The notes under the pieces are model-generated. The model was not told where the DNA came from, made no database searches, and worked only from the letters and a program-made list of their open reading frames with translations. Both the position numbers and the translations under genes were made by a program. Below, piece after piece: positions 55,489 through 64,000 of a stretch of DNA of 64,000 nt; position 1 is the first letter of the stretch; each line of letters begins with the position of its first letter. This DNA is from Mixophyes australis (lineage: Eukaryota; Chordata; Amphibia; Anura; Limnodynastidae), in contig JAVHZZ010000009.1 of the NCBI GenBank assembly GCA_036250195.1, forward strand, positions 46,973,061 to 47,037,060, read 5' to 3'.

Positions 55489-57084
55489 TTACATAGAAAG
55501 TTTTAAAAAGATGTTATCGTCATCATCTTCAGCTTCATCCTCACCCTCATCAGTGTGTACGTCATCATCACAGACTATCAATTCATCGCCGCTTAAATCC
55601 GCCATTAGAGAACAGTCAGTGTCTGGATGTCTTGGATGGTGAAGGCCTTCGTCGTGGAAGATGTAGTTCATTTTTATAAATATAATTTTCTCAACATTTT
55701 TGGGAAGTAACCTTCTACGGCGATCACTGACTAAGTTCCCTGCTGTACTGAACACTCGTTCAGAGTACACACTGGAGGGTGGACATCTTAAGTATTGCAA
55801 AGCAAGTTTGTACATGGGTTTCCAAATTGCCTGCTTTTCTTCCCAGTAAGGAACGGGACTGTCTGACATTTCCATATCAATTACCTCTTGAAAATAATCC
55901 TCCACCATCCTTTGCATGTTAATACTCATATTGGATGGAGTTATGGGCAAGGTCACACATTTTTTTGAAAAATCCTTCAAACCAGCCCAGATGTTAAACT
56001 GTTCTGGTCTTCCCTTTGCGTCTTCCCTGCTTCTTTTTTGAAAATTCAATTTTTTACGAGCAGCAGCTGCTTGAGAAACTGAAGGAGGACACGTCGTCAA
56101 GCCAAGGCCCAGTTCAGCGGACAACTTGCTGAGCAATAGCACCTTGCAAAAGTTCACGTCTTGTTCATTTTGAAGCAAATACTCAATATAGGTCTTAAAC
56201 CTTGGATCAAGCACAGTGGCCAAAACGTACTGATCCGAGTTCAAGATCTTAATAACTTGAGGATCGTTGTGAAGGTTCCAAGATGGTTAAGGTCCCTCCC
56301 TCGACTGACTGTGGCTTGACATACACTACAAATGGCTATACAATTGTTGTCTGGATTGGGGTAGAAATAATTCCACACATAAGAAGTGGATTTTTTAGTT
56401 TTATGGCCAGGCATGACAATGGTCTTTTTCTTGTAACGTGCCAGAACTGCTGCAACTGGTGCAGGACTTACATAAACAACCTCAACATCCTCATTAGTGC
56501 CCTCGTCACCTACAAAAATCTCCCCCTCACCCTCTTCTATTTACAGTATCCAGTGGCATCCTCAATTTGTGTATCACTGGCTACACTCGGGCTATTCAGG
56601 CACACATCAGCAGAACTGCTGAAAAGGCACCTCATTATGGGTACACTAACAGAATGCTCACGATTAGACATACCACTGTTGGATGGACTCTCCACAGGGA
56701 TTGGTGTCATTTCTGATTCAGAGAATACATTATCCTCTAATGTCTTACTGTTATCTTGCAGCTCGGCTTGGACGCGTAACAGTAGTTGTGCACCACTTAT
56801 CGACTCCAAATTACTTGGTCTTGCTTGGTCACGAGTGACCGTACAAGAAGAAGGCTCGGTAACATTTTTGGATCTGCCACTAAAAGAGAAAGTAACTTTT
56901 CCTCTTCTTTTTCGCTTCAACACGGTAATTTTTTTTTTTTATGTGTGTTTTTTTTGCCTGATTTCAAACGACTATGTAGTTTGACATCGTCTTTCCCAGA
57001 TGACGTACTTGGAACACTACCATCAGGACTGGTGACAGAACCTGGTTGCTGATTCTGCTCATATGTGGACTGCTTTGAATCCAT
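55489..57084 (-). pseudogene. hAT transposase copy 2, internally deleted
   Basis: ATG at 57084. The N-terminal region reads as in copy 1, with fewer frames intact. At ~56276 the text jumps from GGTTCCAAGATGG to CTTCACAACGATCC. So the second half of the BED finger and the catalytic core with both Asp motifs (copy 1 positions ~32930-34385) are gone. The C-terminal 251-codon frame (55489-56244) retains DNYxLATVLDPRF-type text and the dimerisation segment PPSSVYSERVFSTAGNLVS. It cannot catalyse transposition. It lacks the Penelope-like insert and so records the pre-insertion sequence. Confidence 0.88.
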
Positions 57085-57386
57085 TATAATGAGGCCAAAG
57101 CACTTGTAGTGCTACAAATTGTTTTAGATACTGCTGACAAATATGACTTTTGACAGCCAGAAAAATTAATGCAAAAGAATGGGGAACACCCCAAAAGCAC
57201 ATGTAGTGCTACAAATTGTTTTTTATACTGCTGAGAAATATTACTTTTGACAGCCAGAAAAATTGCTGCAAAAGAATGGGGAACACCACAAAAGCACTTG
57301 GAGTGCTAAATATTTTTTTATACTGCTGACAAATATAACTTTTGACAGCCAGAAAAATTTATGCAAAAGAATGGGAAATAAGGGAC
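57085..57386. repeat. ~110-bp tandem units of hAT copy 2
   Basis: About three units of the same repeat as 35289-36245 (TACTGCTGACAAATATGACTT, GACAGCCAGAAAAATT). The last is interrupted by the solo LTR and continues at 59069. Confidence 0.9.
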
Positions 57387-59068
57387 TGTCACTCACCGGA
57401 CTGTGAGTGCTACTTCTAAGGTAGCTAGGAACCGTGTCCGTCTATTATAATGAGGTACTGCGCATGTGCAGTCCCTTCTAACCTTCAGTTCTGTTCCTTT
57501 AACTTAATTGGCTGATCAGGCAACACTCCCTATATTAAGCACCTGTGGTCAATACCACGTTGCCTGATCTTGGAGTCTCATTCCTCATGAGTCTCTGAAG
57601 GTGTTCCAGTGCCTCCTCGTGTGTTCAGCTTATGCTGATTCCTGTTTGCCGTTTGTGGTTTCCAGACCACTTCTACTCCTCGTGTTCCTAGTGACTTCAG
57701 CAGCTGATTCCTATCCGCTGCCTCCGTGTATCTACAGTTACAGATTACTGCAAACTCTCCTGTGTTTCATCGTGACTCCAGCAGCTGATTCCTATCCGCT
57801 GCCTCCGTATATCTACAGTTACAGATTACTGCAAACTCTCCTGTGTTTCATCGTGACTCCAGCAGCTGATTCCTATCCGCTGCCTCCGTGTGTCTAACAA
57901 GTTACAGATCTCTCCAACTCTCCTGTGTTACATCGCTACTGTTCCAGTTGATTCCTGTTAGCTACTTCAGCGTGTCTACAGAGTCCTGCTCGTCTCAGCG
58001 CTCCAGTCTGCATTCTACCTGCCATCAGCTGACCCGCTGACTACTGCTTCTACAGTGTGTCCATTTGTGTCAACTTGCCTGTTAGCATCGAGTCTACGCT
58101 CCTCGGCTTCCAGCTCTGCTACATCGCTTCAGCTCTCCCGTGGTCTCCTGCTGTTCTATTCGATATACTACTGCTTCCTGAGTATTTTGTCATCCTTGCT
58201 GGCCTACCTACAGTGCGCTGCACCTACCTGCCGCTTCCATTCTGCAAGGACTTCTCATCTCGTCAGTTCCCTGCCGCTCAGGTATCCCTGCAGCTATCTC
58301 TAACAGCCTGCTCATCTGAACCACGGTATGCATACTTCTCATTGACTGTGCTGGTGTATTGCATATCCATCTGGACTGAGTTGTTCTCCTCCGGAGTTTC
58401 CATCCTCTGAGACTATTGCTATTATTGACTGTGTTTCCTTTTGCTGGACTATTCTAGTGACTTTGTTTATAAGTGCAGTGCTGTTCATTCATTATTATTA
58501 TTGTGTGCAGTTCAACGTGGGATCAAGTTCAGTGTACCCGTGTAGATTCTGCATTGCATTTATCTCCTCGTGTCCTTCCTCACATATATATTCAGTGGTA
58601 CAACTTGCTAGAGGCAGACCACTGATTCCTGTTTCCCTGTGTCACCAGTTGCATATATCCTCTCACATAAGCAATGGTACAACTTGCTACACGCAGACCA
58701 CTGACTTCCCCGTTACCTTCACCTGGATTCCATTCCTTCACTACAGACAGTGGTACAACTTGCTTTACACAGACCGCTGACTTCCACCTCCTTACTACTC
58801 CTGGACATTCCTTCTCACTATAGCAGTGGTACAACTTGCCGTGCGCAGACCACTGACTACCCTCACGTGTCCTTGTCCATCCAGATCCTCGTGTTGTTAC
58901 CTATTGTTTACCAGTGCTGCTAGTCATAGACTTTCTGAACATTCTCTAACCATCTGCTGTTTCCAGTTCCATTATCACCCTCCCACCAGAGTATCATATA
59001 CCAACTCTACTGCTCTGATAAAACCATCAGCGGGTGATACTGGGTAAAGACTCCTAGTGCCATTGACA
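57387..59068 (+). mobile_element. Solo LTR of Gypsy family C, TSD GGAC
   Basis: 1,682 bp from TGTCACTCACCGGACTG to TAGTGCCATTGACA. GGAC flanks both sides (57383-57386 and 59069-59072), and removing it restores the hAT tandem unit. A TATATTAAG box at 57531 may be the promoter. It has three 81-bp subrepeats at ~57700-57945 (CAGCAGCTGATTCCTATCCG) and four ~76-79-bp subrepeats at ~58595-58860 (GGTACAACTTGCT...CAGACC). It is the same family as 1-520 and 59208-60689. Confidence 0.92.
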
Positions 59069-59207
59069 GGACACCCCAAAAGCACTTGGGGTGCCAGAAA
59101 TTGAAAAAAAAACCCTCCTCTATCCTCCTCTTACTGCTGTAACAATTGGTATTAAGATTAGAATTGTATTGAATACAAACAATAATGTGTCCAATTACTG
59201 CTCTGTC

Positions 59208-60689
59208 TGTCACGGGCACTAGGAGTTCTGCCCAGGATTCACCAGTTGACTATGCTTACCAGAGGGGCAGAGTTTGCACAGCGGTCCTCTGGCAGTAGGG
59301 TGAATAGTGGAACGTATATAACAGCAGATGGAGAGAGGATGCCAATGGAGTTGATAATAGTCAGTGACTTGCAGCTATACTGGTAGATGAGTGAGCGACT
59401 TGCAGCTATATTGGTAGATGAGTCAGCGACTTGCAGCTATAGTAGAAAGGCAGGTTAGAACCATGGAGACCAGGGTAGATGTGAGCAGGTGAAGGAAGGT
59501 AACGGGAGAGTCAGTGGTCTGCAGATAGCAAGTTGTACCACTGCTGTGATGGGAAGACTTGTCCAGGTGCAGGTAGGTAGCGGGAGAGTCAGTGGTCTGC
59601 GTTCAGCAAGTTGGACCACTGCTGTGAAGGGAAGACTTGTCCAGGTGCAGGTAGGTAGCGGGGAAGTCAGTGGTCTGCGTATAGAAAGTTGTACCACTGC
59701 TGTGATGAGAAGACTTGTCCAGGTGCAGGTAGGTAGCGGGGAAGTCAGTGGTCTGCATATAGCAAGTTGTACCACTGCTGTGATGAGTTGTTCAGGTGCG
59801 GATAAGTGGAGGCATGAAAAGAGTCAATAACTGTATGAAGACAATGAGAGCACAGAGGAACTTGTTCCAAACAGATATGCAGCGTTACAGCTAATAGTCT
59901 ATAACGGTATGTATACCGCTGCTGCGTAGAGAGGCTTGTACAAAGCGGATATGCGGGATAATAACTGATAGTCAATCACAGGTATGCATATCGCTGCTGA
60001 GTAGAGAAGCTTGTTTCAAACAGATATGCAGCGTAACAACTAATAGTCTATAGCGGGTATGGATACCGCTGCTGAGTAGAGAGGCTTGTCCTAAGCGGAT
60101 ATGCAAGGTAACAGCGAATAGTCAATAACAAGTAAGCATACCGCTGATGAGTAGAGAAGCTTGTCTAACGAGGATATGCAGGCACAGCGGGAGAGCTGAA
60201 CGGCTGTAGCGGGTATGGGAACCTCAGGTGAGCAGAGCAGGTAATCCAGCAGACAGCTGAGGACACGAGCAGGATACAGGAGTCTGTAGCAGGTATGAGA
60301 ACCGCTGATGAGCAGAGCAGGTAATCCAGAAGCCAGCTGAGGACACAAGCAGGATACAGGAATCAGTAGCGGGTATGGGAACCACCGATGAGTAGAGCAG
60401 GTAATCAGCAGGAAGCTGATGACACTAGCAGGACACAGGAGACACCTTCAGAGACTCACAGGGAATGAGACTCAAGATCAGGCAACGATATAATGAGCAC
60501 AGGTGCCATAAATAGGGAGAGGTGCCTGATCCACCAATTAGATTAAAAGCAAAGGTCATAAGAGTTCTTGGATGCTGCGCATGCGCAGTCCATCAAGATG
60601 GCGGACGGCCGCGGCTCAGGACAGATGCCGGCAGGAAGGCTAGAGAACCACGCACCAGCGCAGAGGCACTCACGGTCCGGTGAGTGACA
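59208..60689 (-). repeat. Gypsy C 3' LTR
   Basis: 1,482 bp. On the minus strand it runs TGTCACTCACCGGACCG ... CTAGTGCCCGTGACA, directly after the polypurine tract AAAGGGGGGGTAC. It has four 78-bp subrepeats at ~59510-59790 and a second array (ATACCGCTGCTGAGTAGAG, GGATATGCAGCGTAACAG) at ~59830-60420. The hAT flank is ...CTCTGTC; the matching duplication would be beyond the window. Confidence 0.92.
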
Positions 60690-62122
60690 GTACCCCCCCT
60701 TTTAAAGGTGGGCACAGAACACTTGGAGCCGGGTTTGCCCGGATACTTGGAGTAAAATCTTTTTAGAAGAGCTGGAGCGTTGAGATCATCTGTGCGGATC
60801 CAAGAACGCTCCTCTGGACCAAAGCCCTTCCAATGCACAAGGAAGCGAAGAACTCCTCGCAAAATTTTAGCATCTAAAATATGAGTAATTTCAAACTCCT
60901 CCTCTTGATGAACTTGTACTGGCCGAGGTGCTGATGGAGGAACAGAGAAATGGTTGATGATTAGAGGCTTTAGTAATGACACATGAAAGGCGTTGGAGAT
61001 ACGAAGGTTCTTAGGTAATAGTAGTTTGAAGCACACCGGATTTATGACTTGAGTGATCTTATATGGACCAATGAAACGGGGAGCGAACTTCATGGACGGA
61101 ACCTTCAGGCGAATATTTTTGGTAGAAAGCCATACGCGGTCTCCAATTTTAAGTGGTGGAATAGTTCGCCTCTTTTTATCAGCAAAACACTTGTATCTGG
61201 CAGATGTCTTCTTCAGGCAGGTTTTAACCTGAGACCAGATATTTTTGAAACTCTGACATACACTCTCCACTGCAGGAACTTGGGTGGGAGGGAGGGCAGG
61301 AAATTCTGGGAAAGACGGATGGGGACCGTATACCACAAAGAATGGACTTTTTGAAGATGACTCGTGATACATATTGTTATGGGCGAATTCAGCCCATGGA
61401 AGTAAATCTACCCAGTTGTCTTGGTTGGCTGAGGAGAACATCCTAATGTAAGTCTCAAGATCTTGGTTGACTCTCTCGGTCTGTCCATTTGATTGAGGAT
61501 GGTAGGAGGATGATAGTGACAATTGGATACCCAAGGTCTTGCAAAGGGCTCGCCAAAATCTGGAGACGAACTGCACTCCTCTATCCGAAACAATCTCAGA
61601 TGGACATCCATGAATTCGGAAGATCTCCTTGATAAAATGGTCAGCCAGAGTAGATGAGGAAGGTAAACCGGTCAAAGGAACAAAATGTGCCATTTTCGAA
61701 AATCTATCCACCACTACCCAGATGGTATTGCACTTTTTACTAGGAGGAAGATCGGTGCCAAAGTCCATACTAATATGGGTCCAAGGTTTGGAAGGAATAG
61801 GTAGTGGTTGAAGTAATCCCGCCGGTGTTCTGCGGGGGGTTTTAAACTGGGAACACACCTCACACGCGGCCACAAATTCTTTGACATCTCTCCTCATAGA
61901 GGGCCACCAGTAACTTCGAGAAAGGACTTCTAACGTCTTGCGTTCACCCAAATGTCCAGAAAAACGTGAAGAATGATACCACGATAATATTTTCCTGCGT
62001 AGAGATGGAGGCACGAGGGTTTTCCCAAATGGTAGCACCTTGGTGGAAGAAGTGGCTAGAGTCACACATTTGGGATCCAATATGGGATGATTAGGACAAT
62101 CTTCAGCGTCAGAGGACGCCAC
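60593..62122 (-). CDS. Gypsy C pol, integrase and chromodomain part
   Basis: The frame (509 codons) gives the integrase zinc-binding HHCC region (H50, H57, C87, C90: SWYHSSRFSGHLGE, AACEVC), the DDE core (D120 in HISMDFGTDLP, D180 in VSDRGVQF, E216 in NGQTERVNQ), a GPY/F-like region (FIGPYKITQVINPVCFKLLLP) and a chromodomain at ~409-463 (RFLVHWKGFGPEERSW). All catalytic residues are present. Integrase would join the cDNA to host DNA, and the chromodomain may direct it to marked chromatin. It is not an independent gene. It continues the polyprotein from the PR-RT-RNase H frame, with a one-base shift at ~62110-62125, so its nominal GTG start at 62122 is not a true start. The last ~32 codons run across the polypurine tract into the 3' LTR. 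Confidence 0.9.
   Translation of the reverse strand: MASSDAEDCPNHPILDPKCVTLATSSTKVLPFGKTLVPPSLRRKILSWYHSSRFSGHLGERKTLEVLSRSYWWPSMRRDVKEFVAACEVCSQFKTPRRTPAGLLQPLPIPSKPWTHISMDFGTDLPPSKKCNTIWVVVDRFSKMAHFVPLTGLPSSSTLADHFIKEIFRIHGCPSEIVSDRGVQFVSRFWRALCKTLGIQLSLSSSYHPQSNGQTERVNQDLETYIRMFSSANQDNWVDLLPWAEFAHNNMYHESSSKSPFFVVYGPHPSFPEFPALPPTQVPAVESVCQSFKNIWSQVKTCLKKTSARYKCFADKKRRTIPPLKIGDRVWLSTKNIRLKVPSMKFAPRFIGPYKITQVINPVCFKLLLPKNLRISNAFHVSLLKPLIINHFSVPPSAPRPVQVHQEEEFEITHILDAKILRGVLRFLVHWKGFGPEERSWIRTDDLNAPALLKRFYSKYPGKPGSKCSVPTFKRGGTVTHRTVSASALVRGSLAFLPASVLSRGRPPS
60690..60703 (-). promoter_or_regulatory. Polypurine tract of Gypsy C
   Basis: On the minus strand AAAAGGGGGGGTAC directly abuts the LTR tip TGTCAC. 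It would prime plus-strand cDNA synthesis. Gypsy B has a similar tract at ~45092-45105. Confidence 0.85.
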
Positions 62123-64000
62123 AAACGCGATAAGGCGTCTGCTTTTCTATTCTTGGGAGCTGATTTGAAGGTTATGATAAGCTCAAAACGGGAAAGGAAA
62201 AGTGACCATCTTGCTTGACGAGGATTCAAACATTGGGCTGACTGCAAATATAACAGGTTTTTGTTATCCGTAATAATAGTTACAGGATGACGAGCTCCCT
62301 CCAGCAGATATCTCCACTCCTCTAATGCTGCCTTTATGGCCAACAACTCCTTGTCCCCGATAGTGTAATTTCTCTCCGCAGGTAGAAGACCTAGAGAGTA
62401 GAAGGCACAAGGCTGGAATTTTTGTTGCTCCGATCTTTGAGATAGTATGGCCCCTAGGCCAACATTAGAGGCGTCTACTTCCAAAAAGAAAGGAAGGGTC
62501 ACGTCAGGCTGTCGAAGAACAGGAGCGGAAGAGAAGGACTTCTTGAGGTACTGGAAAGCTTGAAGGGCCTCGGAGGACCATTGTTTAGTGTTAGCTCCCT
62601 TCCGGGTCAGAGCCACTATTGGAGAAGCGATGGAGGAAAAACCTTGAATGAAACGTCTGTAGTAGTTTGCAAAACCTAAAAAGCATTGGATTGCTTTGAG
62701 AGTAGTTGGCTGGGGCCAACGTAGTACAGCGTTCACCTTTTCAGGATCCATCTTTAGACCAACTCCGGACACAATATATCCCAAGAATGGAATCTTGGAT
62801 AGCTCAAAGGAACATTTTTCTAACTTGCAGAATAAAGAGTTTCTCCGGAGTCTGGAAAGGATCTCTGCCACATGTTGATGATGAGTGGGCAGATCCTGAG
62901 AAAAGAATAATATGTCGTCCAGGTAGACGACGACACAGACATACAACAAGTCCCGGAAGATCTCATTCATGAAACCCTGGAAGACAGCGGGGGCGTTACA
63001 CAACCCGAAGGGCATAACTAGATATTCATAGTGGGCATCCCTAGTGTTAAAAGCTGTCTTCCAATCGTCTCCAGACTTGATCCGGATTAAGTTATAAGCG
63101 CCTCGAAGATCAAGTTTGGTGAATATCCGGGCTCCCTTAATGTGATCAAAGAGCTCGGTAATTAGTGAAATAGGGTACCGATTTTTGATGGTAATGGCAT
63201 TGAGACCACGATAATCTATACAGGGTCGTAATGATCCATCCTTCTTCTTCACAAAGAAGAACCCCGCTCCAGCGAGAGAAGTGGAAGGTCGGATAAATCC
63301 TCGCTGGAGGTTTTCCTTAATATACTCAGATGTTGCTTGGGTTTCTGGTAGCGAGAGTGGATACACACGACCCCTAGAAGGGTTCTTGCCAGGTTGTAAG
63401 TCAATCGGACAATCCCACGACCGATGAGGAGGAAGGCGTTCAGACTGGATCTTATCGAACACATCCGCGAAGGAAGCATACTGTGGAGGAAGACCCGGCG
63501 GGCAGGGTGTAATGGAAGACTGATTTATTTTGAGCGGGACAACTTGAGACAGACATCTATGACAACAATCTGGGCCCCATGAAGTGACTTGAGGAGTGTT
63601 CCAGTCAATCTGAGGAGAATGAAGTTGAAGCCATGGAAGGCCAAGTACGATGGGACTGGTGGTAACAGGAAGGACCAACAGGGAAATTTTCTCTTGGTGT
63701 AAGGCTCCGATTTGAAGAGTCAATGGAGTCGTACATTGAGTGATGAGTCCATTAATTATGCGTGAACCATCGATAGCAGTGACAGCTATAGCAGCTTTTA
63801 AAGGAATCACTGGTAGGGACCATTGATTCACTAGAGAACTAGAGATAAAGTTTCCAGCAGCTCCAGAATCTAGAAGTGCTTGAGACATAAACGATTTGGT
63901 AGCAAAGGTAACAGTAACATCAAAAGCACAGATTTTAGCATCCATAGAACATGGAGAGGACTCCAGGGACCCTAACCTTACCTTTCCAGAACTGGTTAGG
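62062..64000 (-). CDS. Gypsy C gag-pol polyprotein: protease, RT, RNase H (partial)
   Basis: The frame is open to the window edge, so gag lies beyond 64000; an internal ATG is at 63945. Counting from it: retropepsin ALLDSGAAGNF (D26) and VLGLPWLQLH; RT with [30 protein letters not shown] (D279) and VYLDDILFF (YLDD 341-344); RNase H with FFLEVDASNVGLGAILSQ (D491), DKELLAIKAALEEW (E533) and IITDNKNL (D560). All active-site motifs are intact. The frame ends shortly after NRKADALSRL, where one base appears to be missing and the integrase continues in another frame. The minus-strand 3' LTR at 59208-60689 and the chromodomain mark a vertebrate chromovirus. It is the best preserved coding element in the window. 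Confidence 0.92.
   Translation of the reverse strand, partial: LTSSGKVRLGSLESSPCSMDAKICAFDVTVTFATKSFMSQALLDSGAAGNFISSSLVNQWSLPVIPLKAAIAVTAIDGSRIINGLITQCTTPLTLQIGALHQEKISLLVLPVTTSPIVLGLPWLQLHSPQIDWNTPQVTSWGPDCCHRCLSQVVPLKINQSSITPCPPGLPPQYASFADVFDKIQSERLPPHRSWDCPIDLQPGKNPSRGRVYPLSLPETQATSEYIKENLQRGFIRPSTSLAGAGFFFVKKKDGSLRPCIDYRGLNAITIKNRYPISLITELFDHIKGARIFTKLDLRGAYNLIRIKSGDDWKTAFNTRDAHYEYLVMPFGLCNAPAVFQGFMNEIFRDLLYVCVVVYLDDILFFSQDLPTHHQHVAEILSRLRRNSLFCKLEKCSFELSKIPFLGYIVSGVGLKMDPEKVNAVLRWPQPTTLKAIQCFLGFANYYRRFIQGFSSIASPIVALTRKGANTKQWSSEALQAFQYLKKSFSSAPVLRQPDVTLPFFLEVDASNVGLGAILSQRSEQQKFQPCAFYSLGLLPAERNYTIGDKELLAIKAALEEWRYLLEGARHPVTIITDNKNLLYLQSAQCLNPRQARWSLFLSRFELIITFKSAPKNRKADALSRLWRPLTLKIVLIIPYWIPNV

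Larger units (their letters stand above)
54762..64000 (-). mobile_element. hAT transposon copy 2, deletion derivative with Gypsy inserts
   Basis: The left tip TAGAGATGCTCACTGACC matches hAT copy 1. The copy runs through transposase pieces, ~3 tandem units, and the segment 59069-59207 matching copy 1 near 36218-36357. It is interrupted by a solo LTR at 57387-59068 and by Gypsy C from 59208. Its right TIR must lie beyond the window. The first 8 bases outside are GTTGTGAG. Confidence 0.85.

Overview
The window is a stretch of repeat-dense vertebrate DNA, most likely from a frog. The evidence is the mix of repeats: Ty3/Gypsy chromoviruses, a Gypsy element with a SCAN-type capsid, CR1/L2-clade LINEs with (ATA)n tails, Tc1 elements, ZBED-type hAT transposons, and many near-palindromic MITEs of kinds I associate with anuran genomes. 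The frog assignment is inference. No host protein-coding gene, tRNA, rRNA or CRISPR array could be supported. Almost every real coding signal belongs to a transposable element, and almost all of these are broken.

Layout. 1-520: 3' end of a Gypsy LTR (family C). 521-3870: minus-strand remnant of a SCAN-capsid Gypsy. 3955-6355: old degenerate repeat holding a MITE and a solo LTR. 6388-10323: microsatellites and hairpin MITEs in otherwise unrecognised sequence. 10440-11295: LTR-like block with a minisatellite. 11440-15725: an old LINE split by a MITE, itself split by a solo LTR, itself split by another solo LTR. 15872-17143: inverted repeat and a Tc1 5' end. 17652-23250: a long minus-strand LINE and an older LINE fossil. 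23500-25110: two adjacent minisatellites with about 30/31-bp periods. 25845-29340: simple repeats, an inverted repeat, and a second copy of the old repeat with a MITE. 29892-36614: complete but defective hAT element with a Penelope-like insert that carries a hammerhead-ribozyme-like motif. 37707-40581: two tRNA-like SINEs and an LTR-like block. 40780-43610: hAT fossil interrupted by a 1.44-kb transposon with ~72-bp terminal inverted repeats (TIRs). 43599-49998: LTR-like block and Gypsy B. 50002-50995: Gypsy gag and Tc1 fragments. 51247-52763: 5'-truncated LINE with an open RT frame. 54762-64000: second hAT copy hit twice by Gypsy family C, once as a solo LTR and once as an element with nearly intact pol that runs off the window.

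How the parts relate. The elements work as parasites and hosts of one another. LINE 3' tails resemble SINE tails, which suggests the LINE machinery moves the SINEs. Autonomous hAT copies have decayed into deletion derivatives. Gypsy LTRs recombine to solo LTRs, several with readable target-site duplications (TSDs). The youngest coding potential is the Gypsy C pol at 60593-64000 (one frameshift) and the LINE RT frame at 51253-52453.

The best candidate for something poorly described is the TIR element at 40960-42399. It carries a broken gene of a widespread animal protein family that I recall only as unnamed hypothetical proteins.
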